From NCBI GenBank assembly GCA_001804815.1, contig MHBI01000053.1, forward strand, positions 155,310 through 219,309: a DNA stretch of 64,000 nt. The letters are read 5' to 3'. A program made the translations under genes and the position numbers. The stretch comes from Lentisphaerae bacterium GWF2_50_93. GTDB taxonomy: Bacteria > Verrucomicrobiota > Lentisphaeria > Victivallales > GWF2-50-93. Under the pieces are notes generated by a model that was not told the origin of the DNA, searched no databases, and was given only the letters and a program-made list of their open reading frames with translations. How positions within the stretch are numbered: the stretch's first letter is position 1; the number at the start of each line of letters is the position of its first letter. Below are positions 26,888 to 35,166 of this stretch, one piece after another.

Positions 26888-27857
26888 GAAAATACTCGTC
26901 ACCGGCGGCGCAGGCTACATCGGCAGCGCCTGTACTGAATATCTTCTCGACAAAGGCTACAAAGTCACCGTCTTCGACTCTCTTGTCACCGGACACCGCG
27001 ACGCCGTCGATAAACGCGCCGAATTCGTAAAAGGCGATCTGTCCGACCGCGACCTCATAATCTCCGTCCTCAAGAATGGCGGATTTGACGGCATCATGCA
27101 TTTCGCCGCATACTCGCTTGTCGGTGAATCCATGACCAATCCCGGAAAATATTTCCGGAACAATCTCGGGGCAGGAATAAACCTCCTCGACGGCGCAGTT
27201 GAAGGCAAGGTCAAATCCTTCGTCTTCTCAAGCACCTGTGCGACTTATGGCGAACCTACCCAGATCCCGATTCCCGAAACGGAAAAGCAATCCCCTATCA
27301 ATCCTTACGGCGAATCCAAGCTCATGTTCGAGAAGGCTCTCAAGTGGTACAACCAGATCTTCGGAATAAAATATGCCGCCCTCAGATACTTCAATGCCGC
27401 AGGCGCTACAAAGCAGTTCGGCGAGGACCATGCCCCGGAAACACATCTTGTACCGCTAGTCCTGAAGGTCGCCCTCGGCAAGATGAAAAGCATAAAGATC
27501 TTTGGCGAGGACTACCCTACTCCCGACGGCACCTGCATCCGTGACTACATCCATATCCTCGATCTCGCCCAGGCCCACGAACTCGCGCTCAGCGCTCCGC
27601 GCAGCGGACACTACAACCTCGGGACCGGCAACGGATACAGCGTCAAGGAGATCATAGACGTCTCACGAAAAGTCACAGGACATGCGATACCCGCTGACAT
27701 CGTAGAACGCCGCCCCGGCGATCCACCGCGCCTCATCGGATGCTCAACCCTCGCCAAGAAGGAACTCGGCTGGAAGCCCCAGTTCGAAAATGTCGAGGCC
27801 GTCATACAGTCCGCCTGGGACTGGACAAAGAAGAATCCCGAGGGATATAAGAAGTAG
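26886..27857 (+). CDS. galE: UDP-glucose 4-epimerase
   Basis: 323 aa from the ATG at 26886 (MKILVTGGAGYIGS); the open frame reaches 26832 but has no SD there. Rossmann motif GGAGYIGS (7-14), SSTCATYGEP with the catalytic Ser/Thr, Y-G-E-S-K active-site YxxxK, RYFNAAG, TPDGTCIRDYIH, and LGTGNGYSV. Interconverts UDP-glucose and UDP-galactose in the cytoplasm for Leloir metabolism and surface-polymer synthesis. SD in a hairpin loop. No gal neighbours. Confidence 0.96.
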   Translation: MKILVTGGAGYIGSACTEYLLDKGYKVTVFDSLVTGHRDAVDKRAEFVKGDLSDRDLIISVLKNGGFDGIMHFAAYSLVGESMTNPGKYFRNNLGAGINLLDGAVEGKVKSFVFSSTCATYGEPTQIPIPETEKQSPINPYGESKLMFEKALKWYNQIFGIKYAALRYFNAAGATKQFGEDHAPETHLVPLVLKVALGKMKSIKIFGEDYPTPDGTCIRDYIHILDLAQAHELALSAPRSGHYNLGTGNGYSVKEIIDVSRKVTGHAIPADIVERRPGDPPRLIGCSTLAKKELGWKPQFENVEAVIQSAWDWTKKNPEGYKK

Positions 27858-27970
27858 ACCACGCCTTCTGAATAGCTAGAATGCGGGAAAGTGAAAACCT
27901 TTTAAGGAAAGGTTCTTTCCTTCCCCGCACCCCAACCCTTTCCAAACCTGCTTGCTATTTCATCTGATTT

Positions 27971-27996
27971 ATAAAATTTGCGTCTGCAAATTTTAT
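27971..27996. terminator. Hairpin between galE and ABC ATPase gene
   Basis: Perfect 11-bp stem ataaaatttgc / gcaaattttat with a 4-base loop. The stop codon of the minus-strand ATPase (27993-27995) lies in the stem. A/T-rich ends on both sides fit bidirectional termination. Confidence 0.7.
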
Positions 27997-28877
27997 CCGA
28001 CCATCGCGACGAAGATATCCTCTATAGTCAGTGTCTGGATTTCACTCGTCTTCGGCTTGTAGCGGTCGGCAATGTCCTTCAGGATCTCCTTCTTGAAGTC
28101 CTTCACTATCACCGATACTTCGTGCCCGGAACTCTCCTTCTTCAGGAGTCCGGCAACAGCGATATCATCAGGGATCTTGTCATCGAAGATCATCCTGATC
28201 TTCTTCACATTGTTCTTCAGTTCCTCTACGGGCATTGAAACAAGAAGATTCCCTTCGTGCATGATTCCTACGTGATCTGCCAGCTTCTCGACTTCGTTGA
28301 CAATATGGGTGGAGAAAAATATTGTCCGTTCCTTTTCGTGGAGAATCTCGATTATGCTTTCCATGAACTCCCGTCTGACCACAGGATCGAGTCCGGATAT
28401 AGGATCGTCAAGAATCACAAGCTCGGGATCCTGGCACAGTGCAAGGATGAGCGCGACCTGCGCATACATTCCGCGTGACAGGTTCTTGAGTTTCAGATCC
28501 TTTGTCAGCTTGAACCGGGAAAGCAGGCTGTCGACAAGCTTGTCATCCCATGTCTGGTAGAACGACTTGTTGAACCAGATGAGTTCTCCGATCGTCATCC
28601 AGTCGTACATCTTCTGGTTCTCGGCGACAAACCCGACGCGGCTCCTGACCGACACCGGATCCTTCTCCGAATCGAACCCGAGGACTTCAGTCTTTCCGGA
28701 ATCCCTGGCGAGCAGGCCCATGAGCATCTTTATTGTCGTGGTCTTTCCTGCCCCGTTCCTCCCGAGGAAGACATATACGGACCCCTTCGGCACCTGGAGG
28801 TCAATCCCCTTCACCGCCTCCTTCTTCCACCCGTATTTCTTTTTCAAAGCTGTAGTTGAAATAGCAAAGTCATTCAT
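27993..28877 (-). CDS. ABC transporter ATP-binding protein (YtrB/EcsA-like)
   Basis: 294 aa. Walker A GRNGAGKT (39-46), Q-loop AENQKMYD, signature LSRGM (133-137), Walker B LVILDDP (D157-D158) and H-loop STHI. The residue after the Walker B Asp, normally catalytic Glu, is Asp158 (LDDP rather than LDEP), which in other ABC proteins slows hydrolysis. The C-terminal 70 residues are typical of ABC-2 exporters. Last gene of the minus-strand GntR operon, downstream of two ABC-2 permeases, which it should energise. Confidence 0.93.
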   Translation of the reverse strand: MNDFAISTTALKKKYGWKKEAVKGIDLQVPKGSVYVFLGRNGAGKTTTIKMLMGLLARDSGKTEVLGFDSEKDPVSVRSRVGFVAENQKMYDWMTIGELIWFNKSFYQTWDDKLVDSLLSRFKLTKDLKLKNLSRGMYAQVALILALCQDPELVILDDPISGLDPVVRREFMESIIEILHEKERTIFFSTHIVNEVEKLADHVGIMHEGNLLVSMPVEELKNNVKKIRMIFDDKIPDDIAVAGLLKKESSGHEVSVIVKDFKKEILKDIADRYKPKTSEIQTLTIEDIFVAMVG

Positions 28878-28892
28878 AAGATTATCCTTTCG

Positions 28893-30890
28893 TTATCTAT
28901 CCAAATAGATTCCTTCACTTCTATACCAACTTTTCTGCATATCACTGGAAATACCGAATCCATCACCAACTCTGCAATACACCATTCTCTTTTTGCTAAA
29001 AAGATTCCCTGGTATTTCCGGTATGATATCTGGAACCAGCTGTTCAATCTTATCTGGATACTCACCGTTCTGTATTTTGAATATCTTCAGGGCTGCTGAA
29101 AGCTTAAACAAATCAATATCTGTATTTTTCAAATCGTTCCTGTACGCAAGTTCGTAACGGAAGACATCTGTGGCATAAATGAAAACATTGTTCATTAATA
29201 TCTTTTCCTTGAGCCCAAACACAGGATATTCTCCAAATGCAGTTGGATCTGGCGGTTTGATTTCCGCACTATTCTTAAAATCCTTCATTAGACTTGTCGA
29301 CTTCAGGAGATAAGAAGTAGCATCTTTTTTCAAATATGGGCTCACGATGAAATTGGTATATAATCTTGCAGATTTCGGGTCAAATCCTACATATGCCCTT
29401 TCCTGTAGAAGTCTTGCATCCATCATTTCCTGATAATACTGAATATAGATCATTGGAACGCTGCCAGTGAACCAATTCTCTATGTAATCAAGATTTTTGA
29501 AATCATCCGCCTTCAACATGAGATCTTTTAAATACGGGATCATTTTGGGATCCTCAGGCACATTCAACAGGCACCTAACCATATTTGAATAGTCAGAAGA
29601 ATAACCGTAGCTTGATGTTATATAATAAACTCTCAACCGGACAAGATCTGGTATCATCTTCAATCCGACATTCATCGCTTCCAAGGCTTCTTCAACTCTA
29701 CCTTCTTCAGATAATGCGGAAATCCTGCATTCAGTAAACATCAGGAGATTTTTAAGATTTTTGTGGCTTTCATAGAAAGCATTAAATTTTACTGCGTCAT
29801 TCCATACGCTATATTTTTTCAGCGCAGTTCCCTTTTTAATAAAATTACAAAGATTCATAATTTCTTTGTCCTCAGCGAGGAACTTAACTATTTTAGCCCT
29901 TTGCTCTTTGGTAAGCTTAATAGTATCTGTCTGAATATTAAAATTTCGCAATTCTTTCCAAACAGAGCTATTTCCAGCTTCTCGTGCCATATCGCTTGAG
30001 TCATATTTAGCTTTGATGACATCCAATTTCCTTTCCGCTTCCCTGAAATTTGCTGCGGCATTCTCTTCGTCTGGAATTCTTTCGCATAACTTATCGAGAA
30101 TGTTGAAATCAAATCCCGCCTTTTCGGCCTTCGCCTTTGCGGAACTGAGCTGGAGCTGGGACTGGATGCTTATAATGAGATGGAAGGACCATGCTATAAC
30201 TAGGATTATTGCCCCTGCTCTGGCGAGAACCTTCCAGGGCTTTATATCCTTTACCAGTGCTCTCTGCCATGCAAGATAGCTTAATGCCAAGTTTGTAGAA
30301 ATAAGCAGCAATGAAATCAAGGGCATGACCAGTTCCCATCTGCAATAGTAGTAAATGCATACCATGAAAGGGCATAGGCAGACCAGTTCCGGAACAACTA
30401 TCAAAGGCGCCAGGAATATTGAAGCAAGTGTCTGCCTAGTAATCAAGGAAACAAAGATTATATAGCTATAGGAAAGTACGGACAATGAACCTGCATACGT
30501 CACAAGGATAGCATAATCCCTGAATGTGCCTTTTTTACCCATTTCACTGGGATCGGTGAGGACGAATGAAAGGATGTCCAACGCGATTAGCAGGCCAAAA
30601 CCCGTAAAGTATTTCACAAAGAATATCTTTGCCGTCTCGCATGGTTTCGTGAGTAGGAAGCTCTTCGTGTTCTGCGAGAACTCGCTGGTGAATATGATTG
30701 ACCCGATAAAAGAGAAGAAAATCGGCAGCACGGTCCAGCCTGTGACGGCAAAATACATGCCGAGATCTTTGTGTAACGGATATGCATTCAAAAGAATTAT
30801 GCTCGCCGCCTTGACGAGTATCAGTAGCAGCACGGCGGCAACGAGGAACATCCTGTATTCCCGCAGCTCCTTCCAGATTAGTGCTTTCAT
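28893..30890 (-). CDS. ABC-2 type permease with large ectodomain ending in GspG-like segment (B)
   Basis: 665 aa. Residues 1-15 (MKALIWKELREYRMF) match the paralogue next door exactly. About six membrane helices to residue ~255, then a roughly 400-residue hydrophilic region without further helices, presumably extracytoplasmic. Its end (about 590-645) reads LSAALKIFKIQNGEYPDKIEQLVPDIIPEIPGNLFS...GDGFGISS, the pattern of the GspG/pseudopilin C-terminal domain. SD AGGAGG. Partner of the ATPase starting 16 bases downstream. Substrate unknown. Confidence 0.85.
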   Translation of the reverse strand: MKALIWKELREYRMFLVAAVLLLILVKAASIILLNAYPLHKDLGMYFAVTGWTVLPIFFSFIGSIIFTSEFSQNTKSFLLTKPCETAKIFFVKYFTGFGLLIALDILSFVLTDPSEMGKKGTFRDYAILVTYAGSLSVLSYSYIIFVSLITRQTLASIFLAPLIVVPELVCLCPFMVCIYYYCRWELVMPLISLLLISTNLALSYLAWQRALVKDIKPWKVLARAGAIILVIAWSFHLIISIQSQLQLSSAKAKAEKAGFDFNILDKLCERIPDEENAAANFREAERKLDVIKAKYDSSDMAREAGNSSVWKELRNFNIQTDTIKLTKEQRAKIVKFLAEDKEIMNLCNFIKKGTALKKYSVWNDAVKFNAFYESHKNLKNLLMFTECRISALSEEGRVEEALEAMNVGLKMIPDLVRLRVYYITSSYGYSSDYSNMVRCLLNVPEDPKMIPYLKDLMLKADDFKNLDYIENWFTGSVPMIYIQYYQEMMDARLLQERAYVGFDPKSARLYTNFIVSPYLKKDATSYLLKSTSLMKDFKNSAEIKPPDPTAFGEYPVFGLKEKILMNNVFIYATDVFRYELAYRNDLKNTDIDLFKLSAALKIFKIQNGEYPDKIEQLVPDIIPEIPGNLFSKKRMVYCRVGDGFGISSDMQKSWYRSEGIYLDR

Positions 30891-30966
30891 GGTGGCCTCC
30901 TATATTTTACATTTCAGCTTTTCAACAGGAACGGCGGTTTCATCGAAACTCGCCCTACCTTTAAAA

Positions 30967-32886
30967 TTACAATTCGCATGTTGTCCCTATGTCGTCCTTA
31001 ATGGATTTGTCATCAACTCCATTTTTACCTACGCTATAAACTGTGAACCCATTCCCTTTTCTTTCATAGATGAAATTATTTCCGGAAAATGGGTCTAATG
31101 GCAGCTTATCCATGAATTCTGGAACAAGCTTATCAAGACTTCCAGGATATTCTCCATGCGTCACCTTATAGACCTTCAACGCCAGGGACAGTTTCAGATA
31201 TTCGTCCGTAGCCCTGATGCGATTATACGAGTATAAAACCCTATTGCCCATATACCGGGAAATTATATAGCTGGGCATATCCTCGCGATTATCTTCTTCT
31301 ATATATTTACGGTCAAGCTTATAATATGGGATATTACACAGTCTCAACCTCTCCGCGTAGAAGTTTATGAAATAAGCCGCATCACGGTTGAGAAGAGGAA
31401 CCCCTATAATGTTCCTATATAAGTTGAATGCAAATTTCTCAGGGATCCTCTGGAATCCCAGTTCTTCAGCCGTGTAAAAATATTTCTTGTTCCCAGTTCC
31501 AAAAAGGTCCCCGTAAAAGCATGTGTACCCATTAATAAATCTTTTTTCAGTTAATTCGTCTTTGACATATTCATCCAATGTCTGCTTCAATATTTTCTCA
31601 AATTGCTTTTCGCTGGGCACCATTGTTATTACCGATTCCAGCAGCATGCGCGGATAAATATAACGGTCGCCATATCTGCTCTGCAGTATCCTATTAATTT
31701 TCAGACAGCAAAGGGCGTTGTTCAATACTCCTGAATAATTTTTCTTTTCAACCAGCAAGAAATCGTTTACTTCAAATATTCTGCTCATGCAGCCTCTGTA
31801 CTCAATTCCATAGGTCTTTGATGCTTCGGTTTCCGTAAACACGTTGCATTTACTTAAGAAATCCAATACTTCCTTGCCTTCCGTAAAGGATCTGCCGAAT
31901 TCCTCTCTTTTCTTGTCGTCAACCTCATCTCGCCATATCATTCTGCATGGAGACGTTGCCTCGTATGTGACATGGACATAGATATTGTTCAAATATTTCT
32001 TTTCTATCTCTTCTGAAAGTTTGAGAATTCTTTCAAGGGCGGCATTTCCATCTGTATAATACGTTTCTTTCGCTGAAAGGCTGATCCCTTCTTTCTGCGC
32101 TGTTTCAAGGGCTTCCTTGAGATTGGCATATGAAATGACCGTAAAAACTCCATGGACGGCATAAAACAGTATCAGCATTCCGGCCAAGGTTGCCAGGACA
32201 GCCTTGACAGCCCCTGATTCCCGCACGACAGAATAATCCCATATCACATAGCAGAAAACGCCAAGTACCATGATCATGAAGGACAGACTCAAAACAAAGA
32301 AAGAGTTGAATGGATCCAGTCCAAAATAGAAGAAGACAACTATAACTGGCAGGCATAGCATGATATCTAGAAATAGAACAACCGGAAAAAAGATGATTGA
32401 TACAATAGTATTTTTAAATATGAGCGAACAAAGGAGAATTGAAAAATAAACCACTGTTGAATTTACGAGTAAAATATAGATTGGGATGATAGGAACAATA
32501 TCCTTGTCGAAACCCAGCAATACGCTCATCTTGTGGTTTGGAATATAAAACACATAATATGACAATACTGAAAGCGAAATCATGACGCAGATGCCAATCA
32601 ACACCTTGGTGATGAATATTTTCCATGTCGCCATAGGCCTGTTCAGCAGGAACTGTCTCGTACCCTGGGTAAATTCAGAATTGAAGGCAATCGCACCGAC
32701 GAAGGCAAATAAAAGGGGGAATATAAGTATTCCCAATGCGAGACTCCAAAGATCGACCTGCATCCTGGTATCACTAAATAATCTAGGGAAGATGGCCTGG
32801 CATATACGGACTAAAACCACAAGGGACAAAGCCGCCAAGAAGAACATCCTGTACTCCCGCAGTTCTTTCCAGATTAGTGCTTTCAT
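30967..32886 (-). CDS. ABC-2 type permease with large ectodomain ending in GspG-like segment (A)
   Basis: 639 aa paralogue of the 28893-30890 gene, same N-terminal 15 residues. Six or so membrane helices in the first ~265 residues, then a soluble domain. The C-terminus is more clearly GspG-like: LSLALKVYKVTHGEYPGSLDKLVPEF...LDPFSGNNFIYERKGNGFTVYSVGKNGVDD; the YSVGKNGxDD ending is a hallmark of the major pseudopilin's calcium-binding tail. SD AGGAGAG. Second gene of the gntR operon. Confidence 0.85.
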   Translation of the reverse strand: MKALIWKELREYRMFFLAALSLVVLVRICQAIFPRLFSDTRMQVDLWSLALGILIFPLLFAFVGAIAFNSEFTQGTRQFLLNRPMATWKIFITKVLIGICVMISLSVLSYYVFYIPNHKMSVLLGFDKDIVPIIPIYILLVNSTVVYFSILLCSLIFKNTIVSIIFFPVVLFLDIMLCLPVIVVFFYFGLDPFNSFFVLSLSFMIMVLGVFCYVIWDYSVVRESGAVKAVLATLAGMLILFYAVHGVFTVISYANLKEALETAQKEGISLSAKETYYTDGNAALERILKLSEEIEKKYLNNIYVHVTYEATSPCRMIWRDEVDDKKREEFGRSFTEGKEVLDFLSKCNVFTETEASKTYGIEYRGCMSRIFEVNDFLLVEKKNYSGVLNNALCCLKINRILQSRYGDRYIYPRMLLESVITMVPSEKQFEKILKQTLDEYVKDELTEKRFINGYTCFYGDLFGTGNKKYFYTAEELGFQRIPEKFAFNLYRNIIGVPLLNRDAAYFINFYAERLRLCNIPYYKLDRKYIEEDNREDMPSYIISRYMGNRVLYSYNRIRATDEYLKLSLALKVYKVTHGEYPGSLDKLVPEFMDKLPLDPFSGNNFIYERKGNGFTVYSVGKNGVDDKSIKDDIGTTCEL

Positions 32887-32959
32887 GGTGCTCTCCTATG
32901 TTTCAGTTCTTCCTACCGGCGAAAGTCGCGTAGGCGTTAAGCTGAGATCTTTGCCTCAT

Positions 32960-33038
32960 AAGTAGGGCGGTTTTTACTTGTCATGAGCCTGTCGAATGGA
33001 ACCGCCAACTAAGCGTCGGGTTAAAACCCGACATACTT
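32960..33038. repeat. Paired-hairpin element with an insertion in the first loop
   Basis: aagtagggcggtttt...aaccgcc (first hairpin, whose loop holds acttgtcatgagcctgtcgaatgg, a phrase that looks inserted) then gtcgggttaaaacccgac and atactt. It occupies the gap between the gntR stop and the first permease start. Confidence 0.75.
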
Positions 33039-33043
33039 TCAAA

Positions 33044-33424
33044 TCATAAATCATGCTCAGTAAAAAATTCTGAAAGAATTTTTTTTATTTCCGTCTTCGT
33101 TAGCCCGTAGTTCTCCGCCTGGCCTATCAAGTTCTTCAGTGATTCCCTGATGATCTTCTTCTTTTCGAGGGTGGCGGAACCGGAGAACTTGTCGGATATG
33201 AAGTTCCCCTCGCCCCAGCGGCTGTCGATCACTTCCTCGTGCTGGAGCTCCCGGTATGCGCGGGCGACGGTATTCGGGTTGATACGGAGTTCGACGGCGA
33301 GATCCCTGACGGATGGCAGCTGGTCGCCGGCCTTCATCGCGCCGCAGAGGACCATGTTCTTTATCTGCTCGATGATCTGCAGATAGATCGGAACTCCGCT
33401 TTCAGTATTCAGTTTGATGTTCAT
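33044..33424 (-). CDS. GntR-family regulator, YtrA subfamily
   Basis: 126 aa from the ATG at 33424 (AGGT about 8-9 bases upstream); a GTG at 33439 is an alternative. Winged-helix domain GVPIYLQIIEQIKNMV...QLPSVRDLAVELRINPNTVARAYRELQ, then only a short ~50-residue tail, the size and layout of the YtrA subfamily. YtrA regulators control adjacent ABC exporters, and here two permeases and an ATPase follow. A dyad overlaps its promoter. Confidence 0.93.
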   Translation of the reverse strand: MNIKLNTESGVPIYLQIIEQIKNMVLCGAMKAGDQLPSVRDLAVELRINPNTVARAYRELQHEEVIDSRWGEGNFISDKFSGSATLEKKKIIRESLKNLIGQAENYGLTKTEIKKILSEFFTEHDL

Positions 33425-33464
33425 TATTGGGACCTGCACCTAGAAATTCATTGTTCATCTCTTA

Positions 33465-33488
33465 ACTGTACTATTATTATAATACAGT
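33465..33488. promoter_or_regulatory. Inverted repeat, candidate GntR/YtrA operator
   Basis: Arms ACTGTA (33465-33470) and TACAGT (33483-33488), with an A/T-rich and nearly symmetrical centre (TA...TA). It lies about 40 bases upstream of gntR and overlaps A/T-rich promoter-like sequence. Confidence 0.6.
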
Positions 33489-33594
33489 AATACACCGCTG
33501 TCAAGAGGCCCTGAAAAATAAATCAGTATTTTAGGCAAATCAGCAGGTAAACTATGAAACCTATCGGATGTGAATATTCGAATCTGTTCATAAT

Positions 33595-33652
33595 AAGTAT
33601 GCCGGTTTCGCCGAAACCGGCACGAGGCGTTTTCATCGAAAACGCCATACTT
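33595..33652. repeat. Paired-hairpin element, aagtatg/catactt class
   Basis: aagtat and atactt frame two perfect hairpins, gccggtttcgccgaaaccggc (stem gccggtttc, 33601-33621) and ggcgttttc/gaaaacgcc (33626-33646). It fills the divergent gap between gntR and the flippase-like gene. Confidence 0.85.
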
Positions 33653-33719
33653 TAATACAAAATGTGTTGCTGCCTAAAGTTCAGCACTCACCGTACACAT
33701 CAATAATTCCTGCTTGAAT

Positions 33720-34760
33720 ATGTCCTTTGACTCTTTATACTTATGGATGCAAAAAACTAAGGCAATATTATGGTTTCTGGTGAGGATACTGCTTGCGGCA
33801 GGGATCATCGGCTGGCTGGTCAGCAAGAACTTTGACAGGCTTTCAGAGGCGATACACAAGATCAATCCGATGTGGTTGCTTGCCGCAGTACTTCTTTACG
33901 GCATCCATCTGCTTGCCGGCGCGTGGAGATGGCAGATACTGCTCAAAGTCCAGAAGATCCATCTGTCATTCTGGGAAGCATTTTCCCTCACGATGCAGGC
34001 GACCTTCTTTTCACTTGTCATTCCCGGTGGAGCAGTCGGCGGAGATCTCGCAAAAGCCGGATTCATATCCTCGCGGACCGAGAAGGGTAAACGATTAAAG
34101 GGCGTATTTACAATTCTGATTGACCGCGTCATTGGAATGATCGCATTGTTCTCGCTTGCCGGCGTAGTTGGAATAATGTCGATAAGTTTCCTCAGAAGCC
34201 TTTCAGGACTCATGGAGCTTGTCCTGTACGCCCTGTTGGCCGGATGTTTCATGGGACTGGTATCAGCGGCAATACTCTTCTTCCACAGGAGCCTGGAGAA
34301 AATAAGCCTTGTCTCATGGGCCCTGTCGCATGCTGACAGGCTGTCAAAGGGCGCACTCCACAATCTCATGGAGGCGATGGACGATTTCAGGTCAAAATAC
34401 AAGGTGCTTCTGTTCTGCCTCGCGATAAGCGTGGTTCTCGTGCATCTCAATCTCGCAGTCGTCGTCTATCTCATCGGACACGGAACAGGAGCAGACAGCC
34501 TTACCTTCCCGTTTTCCATACTTGTCACATCTCTGGGAAATACCGTCGGCGCATTGCCGATAACGCCTTCCGGCGTTGGAACCAGGGATTATGTTGTCTC
34601 ACATCTCCTTAGCGCAGGCGGCATTACCGAACAGTCCCTGCTGATCCCATTGATCTACACGGCAATATTCCTCTGCTTCAACCTTTCCGGCGGAATCATC
34701 TTCATATTCAGCAGGAAGAAGAAAAAAGAAGACAGCAGTCAGAGGACAGAGGACAAATAA
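33720..34760 (+). CDS. Flippase-like membrane protein (UPF0104 / LPG synthase TM region)
   Basis: About 346 aa; the start is uncertain (TTG 33714, ATG 33720 or ATG 33747) as none has a clear SD. Six to eight membrane helices. Family motifs: LAGAWRWQILL, FFSLVIPGGAVGGDLAKAGF, and a late PITPSGVGTRDYVV. Relatives move or modify lipids and surface polysaccharide carriers; precise activity unknown. C-terminus is a Lys/Glu-rich cytoplasmic tail. Neighbours give no pathway hint. Confidence 0.88.
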   Translation: MSFDSLYLWMQKTKAILWFLVRILLAAGIIGWLVSKNFDRLSEAIHKINPMWLLAAVLLYGIHLLAGAWRWQILLKVQKIHLSFWEAFSLTMQATFFSLVIPGGAVGGDLAKAGFISSRTEKGKRLKGVFTILIDRVIGMIALFSLAGVVGIMSISFLRSLSGLMELVLYALLAGCFMGLVSAAILFFHRSLEKISLVSWALSHADRLSKGALHNLMEAMDDFRSKYKVLLFCLAISVVLVHLNLAVVVYLIGHGTGADSLTFPFSILVTSLGNTVGALPITPSGVGTRDYVVSHLLSAGGITEQSLLIPLIYTAIFLCFNLSGGIIFIFSRKKKKEDSSQRTEDK

Positions 34761-35166
34761 GATTGAACATTCGAATGTCGAACAGCCGAATATCGAATTA
34801 CGAAGTTCAGACGGAGCGCTGGCCCTGGTCGCCGTAGGCGCTGCCATAGGAGCCTGTCGGACTTGGAGAAATTGTTTGTAGTAGCTCGTGTTCGAGCGTT
34901 CTTAACGGAATCTCAAAAGACTGAAGAACGCGCAAACATGCGCTACTACGAACGAATTCAGTTCTTCTTGAACTCATTCCTAAGTCCGACAAACACCTTC
35001 GGCAGGTAAACGTCCCGCCGGCAATTATCTTAATTCGGTGTATAAAAGTGGCGCAGATAAATCAAGAACCACGCAAATATCTTTGCGGAATCCGCTGATT
35101 CGGGCTAGATTAAGGGTTCATGTAAAACAACTGCAGGCGGACCTGCGTTACCTTTAAGGATTCACC
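34761..35166. repeat. Intergenic region of 406 bases made of repeats
   Basis: Contains a gaacattcgaatgtcgaac-like low-complexity phrase (34765-34800), a degenerate gcgctggc palindrome (34813-34854), and a paired-hairpin element at 34875-34953. The latter has gtagta-gctcgtgttcgagc-gttctt on one side and aagaac-gcgcaaacatgcgc-tactac on the other: same flanks, different stems. Then a cgtcccgccggcaattat copy (35010-35028). No gene or RNA seen; an AAGGA for the next gene closes the region. Confidence 0.75.

Noticed and set aside
32976..32999. Insertion sequence in the repeat at 32960
   Set aside because: Only ~24 bases (cttgtcatgagcctgtcgaat) interrupt the hairpin loop; too short for an IS and more like a repeat fragment.
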